Under the pieces are notes generated by a model. That model did not search any database and was not told the DNA's origin. It saw only the letters and a program-made list of their open reading frames with translations. A stretch of DNA of 64,000 nt from Callipepla californica brunnescens. Taxonomy: Eukaryota; Chordata; Aves; Galliformes; Odontophoridae. The stretch is taken from positions 372,001-436,000 of the forward strand of contig JALIRH010000031.1 of the NCBI GenBank assembly GCA_023055505.1, read 5' to 3'. Positions 20,001-30,569 of the stretch are shown here, one piece after another; positions within the stretch are counted from its first letter, which is position 1, and the number at the start of each line of letters is the position of its first letter. A program made the translations under genes and the position numbers.

Positions 20001-23000
20001 GAGTAGTGCTGCAAAAGAAGAGAAATGTTGTGTCAGCAGGTCTGCCCCAGAAACAGCACCTTTGCTCTGGCAGGCCCAGAAGGCCTGGGGGGCTGCGCTG
20101 CAGCCCTGGCCATTCTGCTCCACGTCCTTGTGGAGGCCTGGGGATCCGGCGTGGGTGAGCAGCAGAGGCTGAGATGGCCTTCCCCGAGGCACAGGGCTGG
20201 AGCCTGATGGGGAGCTCTAGGCCGCCTTCGTTGGCTTTGGCTGCCGCAGCCCTGAGCAGCCCACCAGCACTGGAAAGCGCAGTGGAGTGGAGAGCTTGCT
20301 GCTCAGGGATTTTCTGCAGCAGACAAAGTGTCTCTGATCCCCAGTTTTCACATGGAACAAGCGTGTGGGGCTGTCAGGGCTGGTACCTGTCACTCTCTGG
20401 AAGGTGCACCAACACACTCAGCAGCACATCCCTGGGAAAATGGCTGGTGAGTTTATCCAGCAATGTTAGGGCAGTCTGCTGAAGTGATCCTTGATTTTTT
20501 TTCAGGTTTCTGTGGATGGAACCCAGAATCTCTGGCACCTGTTTGGGAGGACACAGGAAGAATATTACTGCTGGTGTACTGCAGTCATTTGCTCTGCCTC
20601 CAGTGATATTACTGCCTTTCCCATTGCTCTTTGCTGCCTCTAAATGGCTTTGGATGCTCAAGAGCTGTGGAGGGCAGGGCACGGCAATCCAGCCTCGGTC
20701 TGCTTACATCCATCAGCCAGGTGACAGGGTCTTTCAGAACCATCTCCAGTATAATCCTGGCGTACTCCTGGTCCTCAATGCTGCAGTTTCCAGCGGTCTT
20801 TTCAAGTGTCATGAGGACTACGTCTGTCCTCTGAGTTGGTGGGAGGAATTCTTTTAGTGGCTGTGGTAAAAAGGAAAAAGGGAGGGAAGACATGTCAAAC
20901 TGGGAGAGAGACTGTTGTCCGAGGGAAAGGAAGGATTAAGATCCTCCCTTCAGGGCAGACACATGCTGAGGGTTCCCAGGTATACCCAAGCTTGCCTTGC
21001 AGGTACACCTGAGCTGCAGGCAGCTCTGGGATGCAGAGAATGGGAGACAGAGCGTGGCTGGAAAATTCCTGGCTCCTTACCTTCAGACAGAAACTGCTGG
21101 CCAAGAAACCACAAAGCTTCCAGATCCGCTCGATGGCCCTCTCACGCACAGTTTTGCTCTCGGAGGTGGTGAAGGGCAGCAGCACCTGTGAGGAGAGGAG
21201 ATGCTGGTTTGGTTAGCCTGGGAGCTGCTGATGCCCATTTGAGCAGGAGCAGAACTGCTGAGCTCCAGCTGGAATCACAGCATCCATCCAGGCTTTCCCT
21301 GGGCTGGAGCCAAGCCCTTTACGGGGCTACTGCCAATGAGGTCACTTGGAGGCTCCTGCTGCTGCCCATGGCATTCCAACAGAGAGGGCTCAAATTCTAC
21401 CAAAGAGAGCTCTGGGGGCAGAGCTGTGCAATAGACAGACCTCCAGGATATTCTGCAGCTCCTCTCCGTCAGAGGTGCGATGGCTGACCAGCCATACCTG
21501 CAGCATTCTGTCCATAGCATACAGGGTCTGTAAAGACAGCAACAGGTTGTGAGAGTCTTTCAGAAGGCCCTCTCTCCCAGGCCCATTAAAGGGCTGCAGG
21601 GCAACAAGGCCAAGACACTGCCTTCGAGGATCCTTAGTAATGTTTGCACATGAATAATGCACAGACATGGGATCTCCAGTAGTTTACCCAGTACATACTT
21701 GATTGTAAAGGCCAATGTTCAAGTCCTCTTTTGGAGGAAGGTAGAAGATGGATTTGAAGCACGCATTTAAAAGAGGTATAATTTCATCCTCTGAAGCTGC
21801 CTTCAATTCCCTGCAAATAAAGAGACCTAGATGTGGGGACCAGTGCCTCGATGCCAGAGCAGGGTTGAAAAAGGTCCTCCCCTGGGTAGGGCTCCATGCG
21901 AGTGACGTGGAGCCCCACTGGGAGCCACCTCCACCATGGGGCTGGCCCAGGTTGGAGGGCAGTCCTGATGCCTCCTGCTGTGGGGCTACAGCTGAGAGCC
22001 TGCAGGAAGCTTCAGGGCTTCCTCCAACCTCACGAGAAGCGCAGAGAAGGGGAGAGCTGAGGGCCTCCCTGCACACATTGGGGGATGCATCCAGGCTACG
22101 GTCAGGGCCACCAGGATCGTGATTAGGGGATGCATGGGCAAAAGCAGGGTTGGGCACGTACCTGAAGGCAGTGATAGCAAGCATGGCTGTGCACATCTGC
22201 TCTACGGGCTTATTTTCCAGCAGTTCCTGCAGGAAACAACTGAGATGAGACCTGGTGGTCACCAGCACCAGCAGACCTGGCGCTGGTCGCCAGGGCCAGA
22301 GGAGCCCCCGTGCCCCCAGCCCAGCACCGGAACGCAGAGCCACCCTGTGTCCTCCTGCTGAGATCTCTGTGGCACCTACATCCCCCAGCCACCCCTGCCT
22401 CACAGCCCCTGTGATGCTCTGCTCCTCCCACAACCTCTTATATTGTCCCCTCACCTGTATTTTCTCTGCCAAGCATTTTCGATGGCAGAAAATAGCCAGG
22501 CTCTCACTCAAGGCCTCATCTTTCCTGATTTTGCAAATGTTGCAGATGCTCTCCAGGAACATCATTGTTAGCATCCCGTCCTGGCCACCACAGGGAGACA
22601 AGGAGGAAGCGTGAGTTGGGAGGGCCGTGTCCTGCAGGCCCAGAGCACTGCAGGGCGCGGAGCAGCACGGCATGCCTGGAAGGCAGCAGCTCCAGCCAGC
22701 CAGCAGCCCTCCTGCAGCCTGGCAGCAGAGCTGGAGGGACGGTCTGGAGTTGCAGGCACAGCTGAGATGGAGACGGCTGCCGTTACCTTTTCTGTCCTCT
22801 CGATGTTGGCCTCGATACAATCTAAAGCCTCCTTTTCTTCTTCAGACACAGGCAGCCAGTCAGCATCTAACCAAGGAGAAGAGTGAGCAGCGCTGTAGGG
22901 TGGCCAAAAGCAGGCACGAGCAGAGGAAGGAGCTGTGGAGCTGTGACCTCTGCAGCCCTGTGCCCGCTCGCCTGGCTCAGTGTAGCCGTGGCTGTCAGGA

Positions 23001-23192
23001 CAAGGGCCCTGGTGTCAACCAGGGGGCACTCGCTGCCCCAGCCCTGCCTGCCAATTCCGGGGACCCTCACTCACCGGCATGCATCGGCTGCACCTCGGTC
23101 ACCTCGTAGGGCTCCAGTGAAGGTGTTCTCTCCTGGGGAGCCCCACTCTCCTCCCAGGCCATCCTGTGTTGGCTGGGGCGTCTCTCCTCCAT
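14035..23192 (-). CDS. MROH-like (maestro HEAT-like repeat) protein gene, 21 coding exons, unit 1
   Basis: Exons, 5' to 3': 23192-23075, 22866-22787, 22580-22455, 22226-22162, 21810-21699, 21527-21441, 21185-21081, 20860-20708, 20538-20387, 20008-19873, 19017-18866, 18469-18331, 17524-17373, 17232-17085, 16625-16488, 16095-15922, 15361-15206, 15059-14958, 14841-14739, 14498-14439, 14171-14035. Each internal border shows AG/GT, all phases agree, and the sum (2595 nt) encodes 864 residues plus TGA. Family hallmarks are FPRDVL...DR..LEIWKSML modules (three copies), then LLPLFNH, VRKCSIHLFKDLMEAV, REALVACAKFLKWKKLKH, AERYLWQSLPYL and CRDQSEEKL. MROH proteins are HEAT-repeat scaffolds of poorly known function; several are germline expressed. 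Start: the first ATG after a splice-acceptor-like CCTCATCCCTCAG, so a noncoding 5' exon is likely. The exact family member is not determined. Confidence 0.92.
17085..17524 (-). repeat. MROH exon-pair module, third copy (exons 13-14), unit 1
   Basis: Exon 13 (17524-17373) begins SEILGSIHRNLKEN and ends PESD; exon 14 (17232-17085) begins ITLDMWKRIL. The two exons encode one HEAT-like unit. The intron between them is only 140 bp, against 396 and 378 bp in the other copies. Confidence 0.85.
18331..19017 (-). repeat. MROH exon-pair module, second copy (exons 11-12), unit 1
   Basis: Exon 11 (19017-18866) begins PEILGSIHRNLRES; exon 12 (18469-18331) begins TTLKIWKSMLSS. Exon 11 matches exon 13 at about 80% of bases, whereas the neighbouring introns 17525-18330 and 19018-19872 match at about 98-99% apart from one indel of about 50 bp. 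Confidence 0.88.
19873..20538 (-). repeat. MROH exon-pair module, first copy (exons 9-10), unit 1
   Basis: Exon 9 (20538-20387) begins VPEILGSIHRNLKKN; exon 10 (20008-19873) begins TTLEIWKSMLSS. The spacing of the modules is about 1.5 kb (17373, 18866, 20387 for corresponding exon edges). Confidence 0.88.
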
Positions 23193-23756
23193 CCTGAGGG
23201 ATGAGGACTGAAGTTGGGAAGGGGCAACCGCGGGGCTGCTGGGGGTAGAGGGAAACGACTTGGACTGCGCTCGGGGGCTCCTCGCCAGACCCGCACACTC
23301 CTGCCCTGTCCCCTCGCTGTCCTGACGGACACTGCGGGGCCTCCGTGTCGGTGCCAGGGATCCCTGGGTCTCTCAGGATTGGGTCACAAAGGGCCCCGCT
23401 GTGACACGCTGCCCCGCCTGGGCGGGGCTGGTTCCGGGCCCCAGGCTGAAATGGCTCAGACCAAAGTTCCCCAGCGGGAGGGGTGTGTGCCCCTGCCTAC
23501 CCAGAAAGTTTTGCAGGAGTAGCCAGACTGCCCAGGCCCTCGTGCTTCTGCTGTGAGGCCAGAGACAGCTGCAGCAGGACAGAGGGGGAAGACGAAGACT
23601 CGCGGTCAGCTCGGCAGCTGTCTTGCTCACGGGCCTGTGAGCTCCAAGGCATCCGTTCCTGAATCATAAGGATGTAAAGGATGAGTTTCATACAGGATAT
23701 ATAGTCCTGTGTTCTCATTCGCTGACAATACGCTGTCAGATAATTGGTAACAGTGC
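23193..23756 (-). promoter_or_regulatory. Probable promoter and 5' untranslated region of the MROH-like gene, unit 1
   Basis: On the minus strand CTATATAT (23704-23697) is a TATA-like box, about 500 bp before the first coding ATG. GC-rich sequence (23220-23460) lies between it and exon 1, and splice-donor-like sites at about 23635 and 23505 could end a noncoding first exon. The solo LTR at 23757-24200, on the same strand, ends about 50 bp upstream of the TATA box. Promoter function is inference. Confidence 0.45.
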
Positions 23757-24200
23757 TGTCAATTGGTTACGGGCCAGTTCAGCCTGGTTCCGTGACTCAT
23801 GGGGCAGGGGACACACGGAGCCACGCCCCTGGAAAGGGAAACGGGAAAAGGGAAACGGCAGGGGGATGGGCCTAAGAACAAAACAGCAACAACGATCCGA
23901 AGGGGAGAAGTAATTTTCTAAAGAACATATCGGAATGCAAAATGACAGAATATAATACCGTGTAATGGGAACTGAAGCTAAGAAACCAAATCAAGTGAGA
24001 GAGCGTCTGAAACTGAAGGCCTTAGGCTAAAGCTGAAGGCGAGATGGCTAGGGAACTTCCACTGCTGAGATCACCAGTGAAAGAGAAAGTCTCGGGACTT
24101 GCGTGCAGTCTTCTCTTTCCCTCGGGGTGGAAAATGGGAACGCAAAGTCCTCTGGGGTATGTAGTTTCCTGCCCACTTTTGAGTTAATTAGCAGTTCTTA
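23757..24200 (-). mobile_element. Solo LTR upstream of the MROH-like gene, unit 1
   Basis: The minus strand matches the LTRs at 6053-7092: ACTACATACCCCAGAGGAC, GCCTAAGGCCTTCAG, TTTAGAAAATTAC, GGATCGTTG and a closing AACCAATTGACA. The plus strand carries a GGGAAA run at about 23835-23860. No internal retroviral sequence adjoins it. The right edge is approximate. Confidence 0.8.
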
Positions 24201-25690
24201 GAACTTAATTTCATTCCTGTTGCATGGCCTAGGATAGATACCAGTCACTACTTACTTACAACTTGTTTCAGCACTAGAAGGCAACAGGCCAAGGGAGAGA
24301 CATGAACAGAAGCCCAGTAGCATGCAGAGTTGCTGTCCTTACCAATTGTTACACATTAATATTTATATATAAATCACAGTTAGCATCCTGGTTGCCAATT
24401 ATTCTGAACTGGCAATGCCCCCTCCCAAATCAAGCACTCACAGAATCATGTATTAATTAACAATAACGATAGCACAAGACGAGTTTTCAGCAGGTCATTC
24501 TTGCTGTCTGTGCTTATTTGATCACACGTAGGGACGGTTTAAAGATTTTGAAGGGAACAGAGGAATTGCTTGCTCTTCTTCTCTAGAATAAAATCAGCCT
24601 GCAGTTATACAGCAAAGAGCTCTGGATAAACAGTTTGAAGGTGGAATACTTTCCAGATTTCTGGACCCCGTGAGCTGGAATTGCTACAAGCCCCAAAGTT
24701 GTTTTTTCTAACTGAAGTAGAGGAATTCAAAAAGTAAGCAATACGCGACGTTATCTGTCTTCACGCATCAGCACATTTGTCCTCCTGTGCTTAAGACTGC
24801 CCTGTTCCTCGAAGGAAAACCGCATAGCTTGCCTCCTTGCCTTGCTTTCCAGCCACACGCCCAAATGTCCACGTGTGCTTCCAGCAGTGACCCTTTTCTG
24901 GTTAGTGAAGTCCTTTCCAGCACTGAGGGCTTCATCTTTTCAGGCCGCCATCTTTACGGCCAGGTGGAGCATGGGCATCCTCTTATCTGCGCATGAGAGA
25001 AAGGAGCTAGATAGCTGTCCTTGGTGAGGAACTGTCTGCACACACAAGATCTTGAACGCCTACAAGTTTCTGACTGCCGCATCTCTGAGTCCTGTGGATA
25101 TGATGACATGCATTCTAAAACCCAAGTGTAAGGATGTCCGTTCAGTCCTGGAGGCAGAAAACAGAAAGTTACATTCTGTGAGCGGCAGTGTGGAGATTCC
25201 GTTCCACCAAATTAGTCTCCAGGTTCTTGTGCTCTTATTGAGCTGCTTCACATTACCTTCTAAGAGGAACTGGTTTCTTAACAAGAAGCAGTCAGCGAGA
25301 AGAATGAACGCATTTCATGTGAATGAATGAATAAAAAAATAAATAAATAAATAAGATACAAGTCACTATACACTCAGAAGTTCAACAGAAATGAAGGAGT
25401 GGCTTAGAAACTTAACAGGGCTTTCCTTCAACACTGACGTTAATAAAAATGTGTTTTACTTAAGTTGCAGGTGGATTTTGTTCGACATGAGAGTTGGTAA
25501 TTTTTTTTTTTTTGTTCTTCTGTGTTGGTCTCTGGAACCAGTCACATTGCTTCCAATAACTTCTTTGCAATACCAGGCAAAGTGTCATTATGAAAGCCAA
25601 TGATCGTATACAGGAAAACATTAATTTGTCTGGTGATGAGGTTCTGTGGCTGCAGAACACTCCCACTCATCCAGGAGACATTCTCCCACT
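24201..25690. other. Unassigned AT-rich stretch, unit 1
   Basis: No gene, retroviral motif or LINE motif recognised. It holds an AATA microsatellite at about 25330-25356 and a T12 run at about 25501-25512. Short open frames on both strands show no familiar motif and no conserved splice pattern. Confidence 0.5.
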
Positions 25691-25699
25691 GGAGGCTAG

Positions 25700-25723
25700 C
25701 CCTTAAGTGAGCCCACTTAAGGG
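25700..25723. repeat. Perfect 10-bp inverted repeat with 4-nt loop, unit 1
   Basis: CCCTTAAGTG and CACTTAAGGG around AGCC form a perfect hairpin. It lies just beyond the downstream end of the class II-like protease/RT remnant and is identical in unit 2. Confidence 0.75.
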
Positions 25724-25764
25724 AGGAGCGGACCCTTGGGTAACATCAAAGGTGAGGGGAGACC

Positions 25765-26350
25765 AGGCTACAACACCCCCATGCGCTCAATTACTGCGTT
25801 GAGAGCACGCAGATCCTGTAAAAGCCTCCACTTACCGCTCTTATTGAGAATAACAAAGACTGGAGAGTTCCAAGGGCTGGTAGTAGGCACTAAGTGACTG
25901 GCAGCCAGTTGTTCCTGAACTAGCTCGTGTAAATGCAGCAACTTTTCCTTTGTTAGGGGCCACTGATCTACCCAAACAGGCTGCTCTTTTTTCCAAGTTA
26001 GGGGTATAAGTTGTTGCCTATCAATGGCTCCTATTGAAAATGCATCTGCAAAACCATGTCCCATTGGCTTAAACGACCTTGACCCCACAGAGTACAGGAA
26101 ATTGTTAAGATGTAAGGAGTAGCAGGAGCAATGCAACCATCGGGCCCTTCAAGAGATAAAATTTGGGCACTTTGTTTGGGCTGCTGCAAACCCTCAACTC
26201 CTATAATAGCAGAATTAGGATCTTTCAGCGGCCATTCAGAGGGCCATTCACTTGACTTGATGATGGTAACATCAGCTCCGGTATCCACGGGGCCTAATAG
26301 CTGTCGGCCATTTACTAAGCATGGTAATAACGGTTTGTCTTTTGACACTT
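25765..26350 (-). pseudogene. Class II-like ERV protease and RT start, truncated, unit 1
   Basis: Minus strand 26348-26031 encodes a protease-like stretch with the motif GPVDTGADVTII. After a frameshift, 26136-25768 encodes the entry to RT ([43 protein letters not shown]). This arrangement is typical of beta/alpha-like (class II) elements and differs from the provirus pol. It ends at 25765 before the RT active site. Dead fragment. Confidence 0.82.
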
Positions 26351-26485
26351 GTGTGGTTCAGAGCACGGCAGGTTTCTCCATGTTCCCAAATCAACCAGTT
26401 TGTTCCCCAGTGCCAGGTTCAGCTGTAGAATGAAAAGGGACTAACTGCGCTATTTTCTTGCCTTTGGGGATAAATATTGTGGTAT

Positions 26486-26524
26486 GGGGGCGGGGGGGGG
26501 GGGGGGGGAAGATAGGGGGGCGGG
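26486..26524. repeat. G-rich tract, G-quadruplex-capable, unit 1
   Basis: G5-C-G17-AAGATA-G6-C-G3. The long G-run is 17 in this unit and 18 in unit 2. It lies next to the class II remnant. Confidence 0.8.
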
Positions 26525-27799
26525 TTTACTGTATTTTTACTTTTTATCTATGTATGTATGTCAGTAGAAAATTTCAAATGTGACCTATACACATGGTATC
26601 CGGAAGAAACTGAGATCTGAATCCATGATGCCACGTTAATATTGGTCTTTAAAAAGCCAGGTTTTTGGACTGTTTAGAAAATGCAAAAATGCAATATGTC
26701 TTTTCACTGCTGCTACTTCCATGTTGATACCGACTCATTTGACGTATACTTCCTCAATCTTTAACACAGCTGCAGATCTTTTCAACTGCATAGTGTCCAA
26801 GTGATATGATTGCATTTTGCTGTCAAAGCTCTAAACAAGAGAATACTGTCCTGTTTTATGTTTTATGTTACTTCTCATTACCACTCAAACTAATAATGTA
26901 TTAAAATACAGCTAAGTATTTTATTACCCATTCAGAGTTCAGGCAACTACATCTTCCTCTCTGGCAAGGAGTACTTGTGCTGTATGAGTCAGACAGAAAA
27001 CACTCAGCTTTTTCTTAATGCAGCATTTCCCCATTATCGGTTGAGAAGAGAGAGCATTACTGGAGCACTTCTTAGTTTGTGTGCAGTTGCCGCTACTGCT
27101 GCTTGGATTGTTCAGAGCTAAGAAGGCAACAGCAAGCAAGCTCTAGCAACAGAACAGAACAGTAAAAGATGTCAGTAAAATTCTGATCACAAAGTTGTGT
27201 CACTGATATGTCCTTATTTAGTAAAGCACGTATCTAACTTTATCTACGTCTTTATGTAGACATAGCTGCAGTACCATGTAGATGTAGCTACACTTTTACC
27301 TAAACCATGTATCGAACTTTAGGATATGAATAACCTACCCCTAAGCTTAGTCACATTCTGTCCCAAGAGTCACGTTCATTTTCACTACTATTTGAATGGT
27401 TATTAAACCGGTTAGTTGGCTCACTGGGAACTGGGTCACAGTTGTGCATATACAAGATGTGTATATTAACACCTGCTTTCCAAGGTCAAAAGAAAGCACA
27501 CATGACAAAATGACTTTACTGAGATTTCCACTGAATTCCCAGGCAGTGAGGAAGTAAGCCTACCTGGTTAAAAACAGGACATCAACACATCGCACAGGAG
27601 TCTGGCTCAAAATGAGGGGTGATGTCTGGGGCGTGGTGTGGGGAGAGATGGGGAATCTCAGGAGAGGGTGAGAGAGTGTGGGGATGGAGAGTGGCTCTGA
27701 GGGAGGAGAGAACAGGCTTGAAGAGGGAGAGAGCAGGCCTGCGGTGCACAGTGCTCTGAGGAGAAGCGCTAAGAGCACTCAGGATGGGAGTTAATGGCC
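26525..27799. other. Unassigned stretch, unit 1
   Basis: AT-rich sequence without recognisable genes. 27600-27740 is purine-rich (GGGGAGAGATGGGG-like). No retroviral or LINE motif recognised until the CR1 tail at about 27800. Confidence 0.45.
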
Positions 27800-28038
27800 T
27801 TACACTGTGCCAGAGGAGGTTCTGCTTGAATATAAGGAAAAAATTCTTCTCAGAAAGAGTGGTCAGGTATTAGAGCAGGCTCCCCAACAGATGGTGGAGC
27901 CACCATCCCTGGAGGTGTTCAAGAAACGGGTAGTTAAGGCAAGGCACCAAAGGACACAGTAGGCATGGGGACGGATTGATGGTTGGACTAGATGATCTTA
28001 GAGGCCTTTTCCAATCTTAGTGATTCTATGATTCTGTG
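27800..28038 (+). mobile_element. CR1 LINE 3' end, unit 1
   Basis: A classic CR1 tail: GAGGTTCTGCTTGAATATAAGG, CCATCCCTGGAGGTGTTCAAG, TTGGACTAGATGATCTTAGAGG, and terminal GTGATTCTATGATTCTGTG octamers. No coding part remains. Together with the other CR1 copies it points to an avian genome. Confidence 0.93.
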
Positions 28039-28162
28039 AAATCATGGATGCAAAAATGTGCCTACTGTGATAATTATGGGATCAGCTCTTGCCATCTCTT
28101 GAAAGCTTTGCTGTCCTTTCAGTTTACTAGAATAATATCCAAGTTTTATTCACCACAGTTTC

Positions 28163-28210
28163 TGTATTTTACATGTCATTCGGGTGTGTATTTTACATGT
28201 CATTCGGGTG
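28163..28210. repeat. Perfect tandem duplication of 24 bp, unit 1
   Basis: Two identical copies of a 24-bp segment (TGTATTTTACATGTCATTCG followed by GGTG) side by side. Present in both units with no differences. Confidence 0.85.
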
Positions 28211-30089
28211 CTGGTAGGTTTCACGAGAAGAAACAGTGTCAATTGTTTTATTTGCTCTCTGCTGATGATGGGTAAGAAGAAAAGAACCACATGCTTAGGA
28301 AATAAAACGATTCTGTTGGTGGTAACTCAAAGTCGAGAATTTTAAGACCAGATGACCAAAAATTAGTCTAGGCATCGAACCCAGCTTCTCACGCATACTG
28401 AGCATGTTGCCCATTGGATCCTGGTTTCTTTCTGGTTTCTAAGAACTGAAATACAAACCTAGTCCAGAAGAGTTAGCATGAGTATTGCTGATTTTTGAAG
28501 GAAGTCCACTGATATTAAACAAATTGTAGACTCTGTGTTAACAGGAGCCTTGCTTCTTTCCTCTTCTTTCCCAAACAAACAGTTAAGAGACAAATCTCTG
28601 CCCATTATATGAAGCGTAAAATGGAAATCCCTCTATGCTCACAGACAGGACAGAATCAAGTAGGTTAGTCATCTCTTTCTAATAAAAATGTCCGGGATTT
28701 GCCATGTTACTGAACTGAACAGGGTAAAGGCTATGTACATACTCATCTTGATGTTGAAACCAAAAGAATCCTATCTTCAGTATAGCTCAGAGAGCTCCTG
28801 GCTTTATGATCTTAATGACAAAGAAAACGGAAGAGCTTCTGTTAAGAGGAGAAGAAAGCTGTGTCTGAGCTTGACCATGGAACAGTACCTCTCTGTGCTT
28901 CTCTCGTGTCTCACAGTAGATCGCATTTGTAATTTATAAAAAAATATGGCCTCCATTTTACAGGTGGATCAGCACAAACACAGAGATGGGTCCCCAGATC
29001 CTCAGTGATGTTTCAGCTATCCAACTCTGTTTGATACCTGCTGATCCCTAGCACTTGACCATGCTCAACGTCTGGAGTAAAATTAACTGATGAAGTTCCA
29101 CCAATAGATCAACAGGGGCAGGAGTTGCAGACCATCCTACCCTAAGGTTCAGCCCTCAATGACGTGCCATATCCCCGTAAGTAACCAGGATGCTCAAGCA
29201 AAGCACGAGGTGTTTTGGTGTACGGACTGGATGCCTACCCGCGACACCACCTCATGGAAGAGCTTGACTTTGTCATCACATCTTCATAAAGATGCCCTGA
29301 GCTCACATCCCAGTGTTGTCACACAGGTGAATGCTTTGTTACGGGCATCAGGTGGCAAATTCCTATGCAGTTCTGTGTTAGGGTTTTCACCTGGAAGAGT
29401 AATTAAAATGAGCATTTGCATTTTTAGCTGTCCTAAGTTTGAAGCAGAAGGCTGAGCTGCAGTCACAGACTGCTTGCTGACTGGGCTGAGCGTAGCAGCA
29501 GAATGGACTTTTCCTTTACTTCTGACCGGTATCTATAAAGTTGATTACAATAGTTAATAGGCTCCTGGAGAAACAAGAACAGAATGACGCAGAATAAAGC
29601 AGAGTGAACTAAATATTAGAAAAAAATCCATATGGGGAATATATATCCTATAAGAATATACAAGTATATCTTGATACATAAATGTGGATATAAAATCTTT
29701 TTTTATTTTTTTTTCTAGACTTTGTATTCCAGAGTGTTTTTCTCCTTTTTTCCCTCTGTTCAAAAAAATATACTGAGCAGCAGTACCCCTTGGAACTTGG
29801 AGCAAGAGTTGTCAGTTTGAGAATAAAGTACAAATAAATAAATCCTTCTGACTTACAAGGAGAGATCTGCGTTCTGCACAGAATGTCTGATGCGGTGATT
29901 TATTTATTTCTTCCCCACAGTGTCTTAGAAATTATTATCATAAGCCATTAAAACAAACAAACAAACAAATAAATACATAGAAATTCAAGAGAATTCCAAA
30001 AGAAAGGCAATCAGTGTTTGTGGAACAGCCTATTCTGCAAATTAAAGGAAGAAAAATCTTCTCCTTGTTATCAACATTTTAACACAGCA
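28211..30089. other. Unassigned AT-rich stretch, unit 1
   Basis: No gene recognised. It has AT microsatellites (for example about 29950-29980, AAAC/AAAT) and short open frames without motifs. One difference from unit 2 lies near 28308. Confidence 0.45.
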
Positions 30090-30535
30090 TACTATGCTTT
30101 AACAATAAAATAAAATGTTATACGTTTATTTCAGACTACTGGCAAGACGGGCACGCAGCAAATACATGAAACACTTACTTAGCTCGGTCCAGTTAGTAGC
30201 TGATAAGTGTGAAAACTGACAAAATTTTCTTTCAGATAGTCAACGCACAATCAGAACAACTGAGTTCACTTATCTTGAAATTACTGGAAGCTTCCTCCCC
30301 ACTTCCTGCACGTCGATCTTATCTGGTGCTTGCCTAATTCTACTCAAATTCTCTGCATGTTCTCCTTGCCTTGTGCTCATCTAGAGATGATTCATCTGAT
30401 CCAAACTTTCTTTGTTCCACAATGGTTGCGCAAGGGTGGTTATAAGTTCAGTAAGGCCTACACTACATACAGAAAAACACTGGAAATTTCCATTGCAAAA
30501 ACACAGTCATTGCCCCTCTTTTTCTTTTTACACTT
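30090..30535 (-). mobile_element. Candidate 3' LTR and polypurine tract of the envelope-like element, unit 1
   Basis: Just past the envelope-like membrane anchor, the minus strand carries a purine run (AAAAAGAAAAAGAGGGG, plus 30515-30535) followed by TG. About 380 bp further on is an AATAAA (plus 30125-30130). This layout resembles a polypurine tract plus 3' LTR. No second LTR copy was found in the window, so the edges and identity are uncertain. Confidence 0.35.
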
Positions 30536-30569
30536 TTGGTTTTTTTGCATCACACTATGAAGTACACCT

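Noticed and set aside
21684..22820. A 378-codon open frame on the minus strand that looks like a single-exon gene
   Set aside because: It contains MROH exons 3, 4 and 5 in one frame but also translates the introns between them. The family motifs occur only inside the exons, whose borders are good splice sites.
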